DNA from: Anaerophaga thermohalophila DSM 12881
GTDB taxonomy: Bacteria; Bacteroidota; Bacteroidia; Bacteroidales; Marinilabiliaceae
Direction: 5' to 3'
NCBI RefSeq assembly: GCF_000191885.1
Contig: NZ_AEWI01000023.1
Location: forward strand, 55,400-119,399
Length of the DNA stretch: 64,000 nt
A model generated the notes under the pieces. It was given only the letters and a program-made list of their open reading frames with translations. It was not told where the DNA came from and did no database searches. Shown here one piece after another: positions 36,730-46,080 of the stretch (position 1 is its first letter; the number at the start of each line of letters is the position of its first letter). The translations under genes and the position numbers were made by a program.

Positions 36730-39700
36730 TTAGAATGACATGTTTACTCCAAACATTACAGTTCGTGGTGTTGGATACGATGCATAGTTATAACCGGGAG
36801 TGAATGTGCCTCCGGCGAAGTCTACATTGTAACCCCTGTAATCGGACAATGTAGCCAGATTTTGACCTGAAGCGTATACGCGTACTCCGTGAACATAGCC
36901 ACCAAACCACCTGTCAGGGAGGTTATAGCCCAACTCAATGTTGGCAATTTTCAGATATGATGCATCCTGAATGAAACGTTCGCTGAACATATCGTTGGTG
37001 ATTGAACCTGTCGATTTGTATGCAACGCGGGGCACATTTGTGTTTGTGTTTTCCGGTGTCCAGGCATTCAACATATCAACGCTCTTATTAAGTGAACCAT
37101 AAGAGTTGTGCAGTGTTACGTCAACAAAATCGACAGCTTTGAAACCTGCTGCGCCAAATGTGGATATGCTTAAGTCAAAACCATTCCATTCTACACGCGC
37201 ATTCAGTCCGAAATTAACGTTTGGTATGCCGCTCCCCAGGAATGTTCGGTCTGCGTCGGTAATTTCACCATCGTTGTTGAGGTCGGCATAGGCAACATCA
37301 CCCGGTTGAGCGCCTGGTTGATTAATATATTCACCTTCGACATTGACGCGGGTGTCGATTTCTTCCTGCGACTGGAATATGCCATCGTAAACGTAGCCAT
37401 AGAATTCTCCAACTTCACGACCTACCTCTGTGCGAGAGTAGCCATCGGTCCGGGGTTCGCCCGAAACACCTAACTTTGTTACCTCATTGTTGAGGGTAGA
37501 AAAGTTTGCAGAAATGTCATATTTAACAGCGTGTTGACGGTTCCGATATGAAAGCAGGAATTCGAGACCTGAGTTTTCCATTGTTGCTGCGTTCATTGTT
37601 ACCGTTGTGTTGGTAGAACCTGCACTGGCCGGAACTGCTACGCTGTATAGAAGGTCTTCTGATGTTGACTTATACCAGTCGAAAGTAAATTCCAACCGAT
37701 TGTTGAACATGGCGAGGTCAAGGCCAACGTCAGTCGTCTTTTTCTTTTCCCACCTGATGGCTGTATTTACATAGTTTGATATCGCGGAACCTGTAACCTT
37801 GTTATTTCCAAAACTATATGTGTAATTCCCTCTCGCCATAACATCCATGTATTGGTATTCGCCTATGTTTTCATTACCAAGTTCTCCATAACTACCACGA
37901 ATCTTTAACAGACTGATCGTTGAATTGGGTACCGGGAAGAAGTTTTCACGATCTATACGCCAACCTGCCGATACAGATGGGAAGAAATCCCATCGGTCGT
38001 CTGAAGAAAGACGGCTTGAACCGTCACGACGTACTGTTGCCGAAAGAAGGTATTTCTCGTCGAAGTTATAGTTGATACGACCGATATACGATGCCAATAC
38101 GTGCTCGCTTTCATACGTTGATGATGAAGTCTCCTCTGCATTGTTTACTTGCAGAAAGTATGGCTCCGGCAGAGTTATACCTGTGCCGGTGAGCGTGTGA
38201 TAGGTTTCGCGCTGAAATGTTTGACCAACAAGCGTATTAATGTGATGGCGTCCCAGTTTACCGTCGTATGTCAGAGTGTTTTCTATAAGTCCATCGGTAT
38301 AGTTACGATAGCCCTGGGTCAGGTTTTCATTGCTCTTTGCTAAATAGTTTGTGGTACTCTGTATAAATGCGGGAACGAATGTAAAATCCTTCGCCGTGGT
38401 TTTACTGTACGACAAGTTAAGATTATAATTCAGTTTGTGATTGTTACTCTCTTGCCCAACCATCTTTATGAGATCGATGTTTGCAGACCCTGAGCCAACA
38501 AAGCGGTTGACCTTTGTGTTTCTTTCTAATAAATTATTAGTGAGCAGAACGTTTGTCACACGCAAGTCGCCATGAACATCATCATAATAGGTGCCATAAC
38601 CATAAGAATCATAGTGGTATTCAGATGCAGCTGGAATTTTATCATCGAGCACCCATGTCGACTCATCATAAGCCTTTATGGTCGGAGGTGTAATGAGAGC
38701 CGAAGCCATAACAGGATATTGTGCACCATATAGCCCCTGTACGTACTCGTTGGCGTTGCTGAGCGCCATATTGTCCTGATCGCTGTGGCTATACACTAAG
38801 TTTGTCTTTATTTCGATAAATTGAACGCTCATGGTATTGTTGGCACGGGCAGTGTAACGTTTGAAGTTAGGGCCTGCACCTTCGATTGTCCCTTCCTGGC
38901 TATAGTAATCAAGTGCAAAGTTATATGTATTGTTGGCGCCGCCTCCCGAGAAGTTGATATTGTGATTCTGACGAATTCCGGTTTTGAAGGCTTCGTCCTG
39001 CCAATCTGTGTTAACTACATTGGGATCAATATATTTTTCGTTATTGGGATCGTATCCGGCAGGAACATCCATGCCACTGTTATTGTATGCCATAGTTATG
39101 TATTCACCATATTGTTCAGAATTCATAACATCGTAAACACCTTCCTGCACCTGGTCTATTCCGACATAGCCTTTATAGTCTATTTTTAGAGGTTGATCTT
39201 TTTTACCTTGCTTCGTTGTGATGATCACCACACCGTTGGCAGCACGTGATCCGTAGATTGCGGCCGCAGAAGCATCCTTTAGTATCTGAAGGGTTTCGAT
39301 ATCGTTTGGCGAGAAGTCGCGAATGGATGTACCCATTGGTACACCATCAACAACGTAGAGAGGGTCTGTACTACCAAACGAACCTATACCACGAATGCGT
39401 ACAATAGGGTCGGCTCCCGGTTGCCCGTCGGTTGTAATCCGGACACCGGCTGCTTTTCCCTGTAGCATTGTTGAGATGTTTGAGTGTGATACTTTTTTCA
39501 TCTCTTCAGTATCGACGACGGTAACTGAACCTGTAAGGTCAACTTTGCGTTGTGTACCGTAGCCGACTACCACTACCTGGTCGAGTTCTCTTATATCCGA
39601 AACCAGTGTGATGGTGCCGAGATCGGTTTTACCTTCAACACTTACTTCAGTACTTTTATATCCCACAAAGGATATTACAAGCGTGGCATCCGAAGGAACA

Positions 39701-39927
39701 GACAAAGAGAAGTTACCATCAATGTCGGTAATGGTACCATTGGTTGTGCCACTTTGTTGTACGGTTGCGCCCGGTAGCGTTTCCCCGTTTTCGTCAATGA
39801 CTTTCCCTTGTACTGTTATGTTGTCTGTCTGAGTCATTGGTATCTGGCTGCTATTACCGGTGCTTTCTGCATAAGATGCAGGCTCGAGGGCCAGTAGTAC
39901 CAACAGGATTAAATATAGATATTTCAT
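36730..39927 (-). CDS. SusC/RagA-family TonB-dependent transporter
   Basis: This 1065-residue protein has a signal peptide (about 1-20). A carboxypeptidase-like regulatory domain lies at about 36-115 (VQGKVIDENGETLPGATVQ, DGNFSLSVPSDATLVISFVGYKS), followed by the SusC TonB-box region and plug (DQVVVVGYGTQRKVDLTGSV, IRIRGIGSFG, LKDASAAAIYGSRAANGVVI). A 22-strand barrel ends in VMFGVNMSF. It imports oligosaccharides in complex with SusD using TonB energy. The gene looks complete. Confidence 0.95.
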   Translation of the reverse strand: MKYLYLILLVLLALEPASYAESTGNSSQIPMTQTDNITVQGKVIDENGETLPGATVQQSGTTNGTITDIDGNFSLSVPSDATLVISFVGYKSTEVSVEGKTDLGTITLVSDIRELDQVVVVGYGTQRKVDLTGSVTVVDTEEMKKVSHSNISTMLQGKAAGVRITTDGQPGADPIVRIRGIGSFGSTDPLYVVDGVPMGTSIRDFSPNDIETLQILKDASAAAIYGSRAANGVVIITTKQGKKDQPLKIDYKGYVGIDQVQEGVYDVMNSEQYGEYITMAYNNSGMDVPAGYDPNNEKYIDPNVVNTDWQDEAFKTGIRQNHNINFSGGGANNTYNFALDYYSQEGTIEGAGPNFKRYTARANNTMSVQFIEIKTNLVYSHSDQDNMALSNANEYVQGLYGAQYPVMASALITPPTIKAYDESTWVLDDKIPAASEYHYDSYGYGTYYDDVHGDLRVTNVLLTNNLLERNTKVNRFVGSGSANIDLIKMVGQESNNHKLNYNLNLSYSKTTAKDFTFVPAFIQSTTNYLAKSNENLTQGYRNYTDGLIENTLTYDGKLGRHHINTLVGQTFQRETYHTLTGTGITLPEPYFLQVNNAEETSSSTYESEHVLASYIGRINYNFDEKYLLSATVRRDGSSRLSSDDRWDFFPSVSAGWRIDRENFFPVPNSTISLLKIRGSYGELGNENIGEYQYMDVMARGNYTYSFGNNKVTGSAISNYVNTAIRWEKKKTTDVGLDLAMFNNRLEFTFDWYKSTSEDLLYSVAVPASAGSTNTTVTMNAATMENSGLEFLLSYRNRQHAVKYDISANFSTLNNEVTKLGVSGEPRTDGYSRTEVGREVGEFYGYVYDGIFQSQEEIDTRVNVEGEYINQPGAQPGDVAYADLNNDGEITDADRTFLGSGIPNVNFGLNARVEWNGFDLSISTFGAAGFKAVDFVDVTLHNSYGSLNKSVDMLNAWTPENTNTNVPRVAYKSTGSITNDMFSERFIQDASYLKIANIELGYNLPDRWFGGYVHGVRVYASGQNLATLSDYRGYNVDFAGGTFTPGYNYASYPTPRTVMFGVNMSF

Positions 39928-39944
39928 TGGTATAAATTTAATTA

Positions 39945-39990
39945 AGTTATTGTTCTGATGGAACTCGTCCCGTGTAATCGCGACGAGTTC
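39945..39990 (-). repeat. R2-like fragment with hairpin upstream of susC
   Basis: TTAATTAAGTTATTGTTCTGATGGAACTCG resembles R2 (TTACTTAAGTTATTGGCCTAATGGAACTCG, 55190-55219). A stem GAACTCGTC ... GACGAGTTC (39961-39969 with 39982-39990) lies in the 92-nt space between the glycan-binding protein gene and susC. It could modulate read-through or mRNA stability within the operon. Confidence 0.55.
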
Positions 39991-40019
39991 GATGGATTAA
40001 ATATTTTTTATCCTGATAA

Positions 40020-41714
40020 TTATTCAACAAATACTATATAAGCTCCCTCTATTACGAGCGCAAAATTCAAATCAGAACTGTCAACTGTTATCCCTTCATA
40101 ACTTTGGAAATGGGTTTCACCGGTGGCGTAAGTAACGTCGTAATATACATCCGCAGTATCGTCACCATTGTTGGTCACTGTGATGATTATCTTAGAGCCA
40201 CTTATGTTTGATGCGAATGTATCCCAATTCCAGTCACTTGTGGCAGTGGCTGTACCATAGCCGTCACCCCATCCGAAGTTGTCCATGCGAACTACAGCAT
40301 ATTCAGTCATATCAGCCCTGCGAAGGATTGTACTGGGGCTTTGGTAATTTTCAACATTCTTGGAGTAGCAGTACATTGTGAGTATTTTACTTTCACCAGA
40401 TGGAACAGCATAGTCCTCCGAGAATTCCGTCCACCATGCGGTCGAAAAGTCAGTAGCACCTACCTGGCCTGTACCTTGAACAAGAGTTAGTGGGACAGTC
40501 GTTGTTACTGTGCTCGTTGTGCCAACATAAGAAATGACAACATTCTGAGTACCTTCGGCAGCCGGAATCTTGCTGAATTGAAGAGATTGGTTTGCTAAGA
40601 TACCGGTTGTTTCGTCGGCATACGTAGCTGTTACAACCATGCCTTTTGGGTTGAATATGATTGAGTCGCTGCTGTAATAATAGTAGGTGGTTATGTCGGG
40701 CAAGGTAGTCACTTCTATGCTTGAAACAGAGTTCGTTACTTCCAGCGTGTAATAAGTTGATACAGCATCCGTGTATTCACCCTGTTTGGTTTTATTATAA
40801 GATACAATAACTGTCTTTTCTCCGAGTGTTGTCATATCAGGAATAACTGAGAATGATAAGTCTGCAGTGTCGACCTGCTCCGACGATCCGTCAGCAAATG
40901 TAACGGTTGCTGTTGCATCACCCCAGAAATCTTCGTTGCCTAATTCAACAAAGTCAGGCGTTCCTTCGACAGTGATTGATGTTGGTTCAACATCTTCTAC
41001 TTTAGTGACTTTAGACGGTATAAGGTACGCCTTTTGCATTTCGAAATGGCTGGCGTCGCAAATCAGAAAAGCCACTATATCTTCTGTTGCAGAGACCGGT
41101 TGCTGATATGTCATAACCAATTCTACATCGTTTGTTCCAACAGCAGTGGCAGTTACGAATACATTTCCGGTAGGAGAGTGGTCGATTTCCAAAGTAACAT
41201 GTGCACCCTGCATCGTGGTGCGGAAGTCGTTCCAGATATCGCCATCCTCGTCGAGGTCGGGATAGTTATGGGAGACCATGCTCAGGTCGAAATCTTCGTT
41301 CCCCCAGCCGTAAGCGTCAGAGCGCAGGACAAAATATTCTGCATAGTTGTCGGCATCCCGATCTGCTACGTTGGCGACGGCAAGATTCCAGTTATTCCAG
41401 TTGTTTTCGCCGGAACCGTAGTTTATAAATTCTAAATGTAACAGCTTGTTTGAAGGAATGGTGAAGTAATCAGAGAATTCAGTCCACCATGCGGCACTGT
41501 TATCTTCAGGCCCGACAATCCTTGTAGCGATGTCGATGTAAGTTGTGTCACCTGTATCCATAGCTGCTTTCGCTGCTGCAATGGAGTCGATCCTGTTTTG
41601 AAGGTCAGGAGGCGCATCAATTGAATAAGTATCCAACTCCTCGCACCCAACCAAGGCAAATACTGCCAAAATTGCTGCGCACAAAGCGCTCTTCATTATT
41701 TTACTTGTTTCCAT
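40020..41714 (-). CDS. Surface glycan-binding-like lipoprotein with duplicated WWTEFSD modules
   Basis: This 564-residue lipoprotein (lipobox ALVGCEELD) is first in the SusC/D locus. Residues about 65-215 and 430-564 are two copies of one module (AAWWTEFSDYFTIPSN, then TAWWTEFSEDYAVPSG; each later has W-N-W or DWNWDTF and a VVxTxxGDD-like strand run). Between them are two bacterial Ig-like domains (about 225-325 and 330-415; SITVEGTPDFVELG, SSIEVTTLPDITTYY). Tryptophan-rich modules suggest carbohydrate binding, so it probably acts like SusE/SusF or an SGBP, though placed upstream of susC. No enzyme motif. I do not recognise a named family for the module. Confidence 0.7.
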   Translation of the reverse strand: METSKIMKSALCAAILAVFALVGCEELDTYSIDAPPDLQNRIDSIAAAKAAMDTGDTTYIDIATRIVGPEDNSAAWWTEFSDYFTIPSNKLLHLEFINYGSGENNWNNWNLAVANVADRDADNYAEYFVLRSDAYGWGNEDFDLSMVSHNYPDLDEDGDIWNDFRTTMQGAHVTLEIDHSPTGNVFVTATAVGTNDVELVMTYQQPVSATEDIVAFLICDASHFEMQKAYLIPSKVTKVEDVEPTSITVEGTPDFVELGNEDFWGDATATVTFADGSSEQVDTADLSFSVIPDMTTLGEKTVIVSYNKTKQGEYTDAVSTYYTLEVTNSVSSIEVTTLPDITTYYYYSSDSIIFNPKGMVVTATYADETTGILANQSLQFSKIPAAEGTQNVVISYVGTTSTVTTTVPLTLVQGTGQVGATDFSTAWWTEFSEDYAVPSGESKILTMYCYSKNVENYQSPSTILRRADMTEYAVVRMDNFGWGDGYGTATATSDWNWDTFASNISGSKIIITVTNNGDDTADVYYDVTYATGETHFQSYEGITVDSSDLNFALVIEGAYIVFVE

Positions 41715-42372
41715 AATTTTAATTTAATTTTAATTGAATGCATTCTTTTTAGCGTTTTAGTCGTTAGTCTTGTAGATTTGGGCTTACTCTATTCATAAAA
41801 ACATAAATAGCTCCCTTAACTCCATGCGAGAATTTATACATATTCTCGTCTCCAAATAATCCCCGAATTATCGGGACAGGCAGTGTGCGAAAAACGCACA
41901 ATCCGGGTCAAAATTTCTAATGCTAAATTACACCAGCGAGGTCTTGCCGGGGTGGATTAATGATTTTAAGAGGTGGATGGAGGTGTAAAATGTAAAAGAT
42001 ATTTAAAATCTGAACAAAAATCAGAATTATTGAAGAATGTGGGGATAGATGATATTTGAGTCGATGTGTGATTATTTGTCCACTTCTGTGTAAACATATT
42101 TCACCCTAAAATGTATACAATTTTTTACAAAAGAAGGGTGACGAATACTTTTATAAAACAGGATGGGGCGGGGTTGGTTTTCGTTAGTTTTGAAAACCAA
42201 CCCCGCCCCATTTTATCCGTGTTTAAACGCCCCGGGTTCCCCAAAGGGTCGTGCCCTGGCAAAATTTTTATGTATGTTCCTGAGTCTTCACGCGGTTGTC
42301 GGAGCTAAAACGCTTATATCTTCAGCAACACGAAGATTGTTACGCATAAACAAACCCATTTCCGAAAGCGTT
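41715..42372. other. 658-bp gene-free region with strong hairpins
   Basis: This region lies upstream of the PUL and downstream of nagB-LmbE. Two structures stand out: GAGAATTTATACATATTCTC (about 41829-41848), and an 18-bp perfect stem TGGGGCGGGGTTGGTTTT (42164-42181) with AAAACCAACCCCGCCCCA (42193-42210) and an 11-nt loop. The second is on the 3' side of the nagB-LmbE gene but has no U-run. CCCCGAATTATCGGGA near 41861 is a third small palindrome. Short frames inside show no known motif. Confidence 0.55.
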
Positions 42373-44325
42373 TTACTTCAGGAATGATTCCTCGTCATCG
42401 AATGGGTAACGAACGAAGGCTTCGATGGCCTCGTATTCGGTCAGCCCCAGCTTATCGTAAAGTTTTGCAGTTGTTCTGTTTCGGTCTTCAGCTCTTTGCC
42501 AGAATTCTCGGCTGTCTTTTCCCGGGAAAACCGGAGAATCTTTTTGCGACTGATGTTTGAATATGGCTTTACGTTTTCTCATCAACTCGTCAGGACTGAT
42601 GGGCACTGCCATTTCAATATCTTCCACATCCCATTCCTGCCAGGCACCCCGGTAGAGCCATAGATAGCAGTCTCTTAGCCACTCGTCACTCTCGGCTTTA
42701 ATTTTCCTGATGGCTGCAAGGATGATCTGAAGACATATCTCGTGTGTTCCATGGGGGTCCTGAAGGTCGCCGGCAGCGAAAATCTGGTGCGGTTTTACTT
42801 TTCGCAACAGTTCAACAACAATGTTGATGTCGATGTCCGACATGGGTTTTTTTTCAGCAAGCCCTGTTTCGTAGAAGGGCAGATAGAGAAAATGCACGTT
42901 TTCATCTTTCACCCTGCAATAGCGGCAGGCTGCCTGGGCCTCTCCCTGCCGGATAAGACGCTTGATGTTTTTGACATAGGGTGTGTCAATGTCACCGGGG
43001 TTTTTCTTTTTCAGAAATTCTATAAGGTTTTTGTGTTCTTGTTCTATCGTCTTGTTTTCGGCATTGTTGCTTTTCAGCAGATCGACGGAAAATGTCGAAA
43101 AACGCAAGGCGTCATCGTCGGATACGGCAATATTACCCGATGTTTGATAGGCAACATGAACATCGTGTCCCTGGTCTACCAGTCTGAGCAACGTTCCTCC
43201 CATGGAAATTACATCATCGTCGGGGTGTGGACTGAAGATGAGTGATCTTTTAACCGGAGGCTCGGGACGTTCGGGTCTTGTTTTTTCGAAGGCTCCGGGT
43301 TTTCCGCCCGGCCAGCCGGTGATGGTGTTACGAATTTCACCGAATACCTTGATGTTAAGATCATAAGCCTTTCCGTAAAAAGCCAGAAGGTCGGCAAGTC
43401 CTTCAGCTTTATAATCGTCGTCTGTCAGTTTCAATATAGGCTTTTCAACTCTTAAACTGAGCCAGATTACGGCTCTCTTTATCATTTTCGGTGTCCAGTT
43501 TACCATCCCGTAAAGCCAGGGGGCCTTCGTTCGTGAGAGTTCCGACGTTGCATCTTTATCGGCATAAATGGTTACGTCGTCATGAAGCTGCAGGTATGAA
43601 GCTGGTATTTGCGAGGAGAGGGGCTCTTCAAGCATTTTTTTCAGGACAATGGATTTGTTTTTTCCCCAGGCAACCAGAACAATTCTCTTGGCACTCAGAA
43701 TGGTGTTAATCCCCATTGTGATAGCTTTAGTGGGGACAGACTCTTCATTTCCAAAATCTTTTGCTGCGTCGGCAATGGTGACCGGGTCGAGTTTGACCAG
43801 ACGGGTGGTTGAATTGATGGCTGAACCCGGTTCGTTGAACCCTATATGACCCGACCGTCCAATGCCCAATAGTTGAAAGTCGATGCCTCCGGACGATTTG
43901 ATTTTTTCTTCGTATTCGGCACAATAAGATTCCATTTTTCTTATATCGACTGTTCCGTCAGGAATATGAATATTCTCTTTGGGGATGTCGATGTGATCGA
44001 ACAATTTTTCGTGCATAAACCTGACGTAGCTCTGTTTGTTTTCGGGATTCATCGGATAATACTCATCCAAATTGAAGGTTATCACATTTTTAAAACTCAG
44101 CCCTTCCTCTTTATGCATCCGGATTAATTCGTTATAGACGGAGACGGGAGAGGAACCTGTTGCCAGCCCGAGAACTGCCTTTTTACCTTGTGCCTCTTTG
44201 TTTTTAATGACATCGGCTATAATAGAGGCAATTTGTCGGGCGCCTTCTTCCTTGTTATCCACCAGGTGAAGTGGAAGTTTTTCTATTGATTGTTCCGGGA
44301 AATTAACTGATCTTGTCATAATCAC
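42373..44325 (-). CDS. nagB: Glucosamine-6-phosphate deaminase fused to LmbE/PIG-L-like deacetylase domain
   Basis: This 650-residue fusion has a NagB domain at about 15-270, with GLATGSSPVSVY, the catalytic FNLDEYYP (Asp near 85) and GIGRSGHIGFNEPGS. From about residue 365 there is a LmbE/PIG-L domain with the zinc motif SPHPDDD (near 372). NagB converts glucosamine 6-phosphate to fructose 6-phosphate and ammonia. The second domain is related to N-acetyl-sugar deacetylases, so one protein might do two adjacent steps of amino-sugar recycling. The fusion is common in Bacteroidota. It is divergent from the GntR gene at 44518, which may regulate it. Confidence 0.92.
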   Translation of the reverse strand: MIMTRSVNFPEQSIEKLPLHLVDNKEEGARQIASIIADVIKNKEAQGKKAVLGLATGSSPVSVYNELIRMHKEEGLSFKNVITFNLDEYYPMNPENKQSYVRFMHEKLFDHIDIPKENIHIPDGTVDIRKMESYCAEYEEKIKSSGGIDFQLLGIGRSGHIGFNEPGSAINSTTRLVKLDPVTIADAAKDFGNEESVPTKAITMGINTILSAKRIVLVAWGKNKSIVLKKMLEEPLSSQIPASYLQLHDDVTIYADKDATSELSRTKAPWLYGMVNWTPKMIKRAVIWLSLRVEKPILKLTDDDYKAEGLADLLAFYGKAYDLNIKVFGEIRNTITGWPGGKPGAFEKTRPERPEPPVKRSLIFSPHPDDDVISMGGTLLRLVDQGHDVHVAYQTSGNIAVSDDDALRFSTFSVDLLKSNNAENKTIEQEHKNLIEFLKKKNPGDIDTPYVKNIKRLIRQGEAQAACRYCRVKDENVHFLYLPFYETGLAEKKPMSDIDINIVVELLRKVKPHQIFAAGDLQDPHGTHEICLQIILAAIRKIKAESDEWLRDCYLWLYRGAWQEWDVEDIEMAVPISPDELMRKRKAIFKHQSQKDSPVFPGKDSREFWQRAEDRNRTTAKLYDKLGLTEYEAIEAFVRYPFDDEESFLK

Positions 44326-44453
44326 TTATTTTTTATTTGTAATTGTTTAATAATGCGTTGTTTAAATTTCCTGTGAAACATTGGCATTAAATCTTTTTGT
44401 TGTATTATTTTAAGATGTATGATATGTTTCAAAATTAAAAGTTTTTACTGAAA

Positions 44454-44485
44454 TCTTCCAAAAAGGAAGAAAAAGTCTATCTTTG
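44454..44485 (+). promoter_or_regulatory. Candidate GntR promoter with overlapping palindrome
   Basis: TATCTTTG (44478-44485) matches the TAnnTTTG -7 box, 33 nt before the gntR start. Immediately upstream is the inverted repeat TCTTCC AAAAA GGAAGA (44454-44470), where a bound regulator would block RNA polymerase. GntR autoregulation and control of the divergent nagB gene are plausible inferences. Confidence 0.5.
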
Positions 44486-44517
44486 TATTGTATTGTTTAG
44501 ATATTTAAAACGGGTAA

Positions 44518-45246
44518 ATGGACGAAATATTTACTAAAATAGGGACGACTCAGACGTTGAGTCAGAAAATCGAAAGAAAGATAGAGGAGGCTATCCGGCA
44601 GAAAAAATTGTTGCAGGGGACCAAACTTCCTTCCGAAAAAGAGCTTTGTGAACTTTTTGGCGTAAGTCGTACAGCACTCAGGGAAGCACTTCGACGCCTC
44701 AGTGCCCGGGGTCTTATTGAAATCAAGAAAGGCAGTGGTATGTATGTTTCTGAGATAAAGATAGAGGATGCTATTAAGTCTTTGAATCTTTATTATGATT
44801 TGAGTTTTGATTCCAATCTTATCTCTCAGATCATTGAATTTCGCCGCATTTTTGAACCCGAAATATCCCGTCTGGCTGCGCGTAACCGCACTGACGAAGA
44901 TTTGAAAATTTTGTTTGAAAACATCTCCGACCTCGAACGTTGTGATCCTGATAATACACAGCAGGAAGTGGATACCATCAACCGTTTTCACATGAATCTG
45001 GCCAAGGCCACCGGCAATCCCATCGTTATCATCAGTATGGAACCTATTTATTCGCTTTTGCCCAGGATGAGAAATTTTATTTATGCCAACGTTGAAGGGG
45101 AAAAAGAATATACGATGGACGCCCAGAAGAAAATTCTTGCAGCGGTGGAGGTCAATGATGAGGAAACGGCCTATCTTGAAACTGAGAAGCTGGTGATCCG
45201 GAATCATGAGGTGTATGAAAGGTACCTTAAGAAGGTTCTTAAATAA
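44518..45246 (+). CDS. GntR-family (FadR subfamily) transcriptional regulator
   Basis: This 242-residue protein has the winged HTH at about 14-80 (LPSEKELCELFGVSRTALREALRRL, GLIEIKKGSGMYV). The all-helical FCD effector domain is at about 100-235 (RRIFEPEISRLAARN, FHMNLAKATGNPI), with His residues that usually bind a metal near a carboxylate ligand. The effector is unknown. It is divergent from nagB-LmbE across a 192-bp space. Confidence 0.88.
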   Translation: MDEIFTKIGTTQTLSQKIERKIEEAIRQKKLLQGTKLPSEKELCELFGVSRTALREALRRLSARGLIEIKKGSGMYVSEIKIEDAIKSLNLYYDLSFDSNLISQIIEFRRIFEPEISRLAARNRTDEDLKILFENISDLERCDPDNTQQEVDTINRFHMNLAKATGNPIVIISMEPIYSLLPRMRNFIYANVEGEKEYTMDAQKKILAAVEVNDEETAYLETEKLVIRNHEVYERYLKKVLK

Positions 45247-45248
45247 AT

Positions 45249-45969
45249 GAGTTCGGTATAAAAACATCCTTAATTTAAAGTTTGTATTCCTGGGAGCTTT
45301 TGCCAAAACCACTTTTTTTATTTGACTGGCAGATAGTTTGTTAAAAACCTGCTTCTATTAGATTGATACCTGTTTGCAGCTGATAATCCAGTACCCTGTT
45401 TTGAAAATTGAAACGTGTGGCTCTTGAGAAAGTGACTTCACCAATGGTTGTAATAAGACCCATGGGTTTTATATCGCAAATCAAACATTACACTTTCCAT
45501 CAGATCGTCATAACTAATCCCCCTTGAGTTCTTTTAAAATAAACACAGGAACCAAGATGTTAACCGGAGAGTTCGGCCAACTGGACTTGCCTGAATAGAG
45601 CTCCCTGAAATCCATCTCGTTTATATTGCGAAGTATCAAATTATAGAACCACTCCTCTTTAGAGCATACCTGTGTTTTGCCAATCTTTGAGCTAATCTCG
45701 TTTTCAAAACTAAATAATTTTGGTTGATTACTTGCTTTAAACATGTCGTATTTTACTTTTTCGAAACAAATATACAGTTTATTATCTTAATTATTAAATA
45801 TTTATGTCTAACGTAAAATGTTTAAATCATTGATTTGAAATAACTTAATAAGCCAATAAAAAATTTTACAATCAACTGAATTATAGAACATTAATCATTT
45901 GGTCTTTAAAGTGGTTAATGTTAGCCTGAAAATTCTATTTTTTGTCTCTGACCTTTTTAGACTGGGCTC
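45249..45969. repeat. R1 element interrupted by a transposase remnant
   Basis: The left end GAGTTCGGTATAAAAACAT starts 3 nt after the gntR stop; the right end CCTTTTTAGACTGGGCTC ends at 45969. The two ends are inverted relative to each other as in other R1 copies. The inside holds the IS1182-like remnant at 45339-45744 plus about 200 bp of AT-rich DNA. It is either one expanded copy or two solo ends, which cannot be separated here. Confidence 0.5.
45339..45744 (-). pseudogene. IS1182-like transposase N-terminal remnant
   Basis: The frame from 45744 (FENEISSKIG, EEWFYNLILRNINEMDF, LYSGKSSWPNSPVNILV, ILKELKGD) matches the N-terminus of IS1182-type DDE transposases. A frameshift after KELKG moves the match to SYDDLMESVMFDLRYKT. 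A second shift leads to TTIGEVTFSRATRFNFQNRV and QLQTGINL before it ends near 45339. Only about 130 of the usual roughly 500 residues remain, so it is dead. No terminal repeats of the original IS are visible. Confidence 0.75.
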
Positions 45970-46080
45970 ATCTTTACATCAGTTTATGTTGCTTAATTGC
46001 CAGGCAAGTTATAAAAAACCGGCAGGACACAATCACTATTTTGCCGAGAATCTTAAAAATTAGACATTTTTTCAGTTGAT

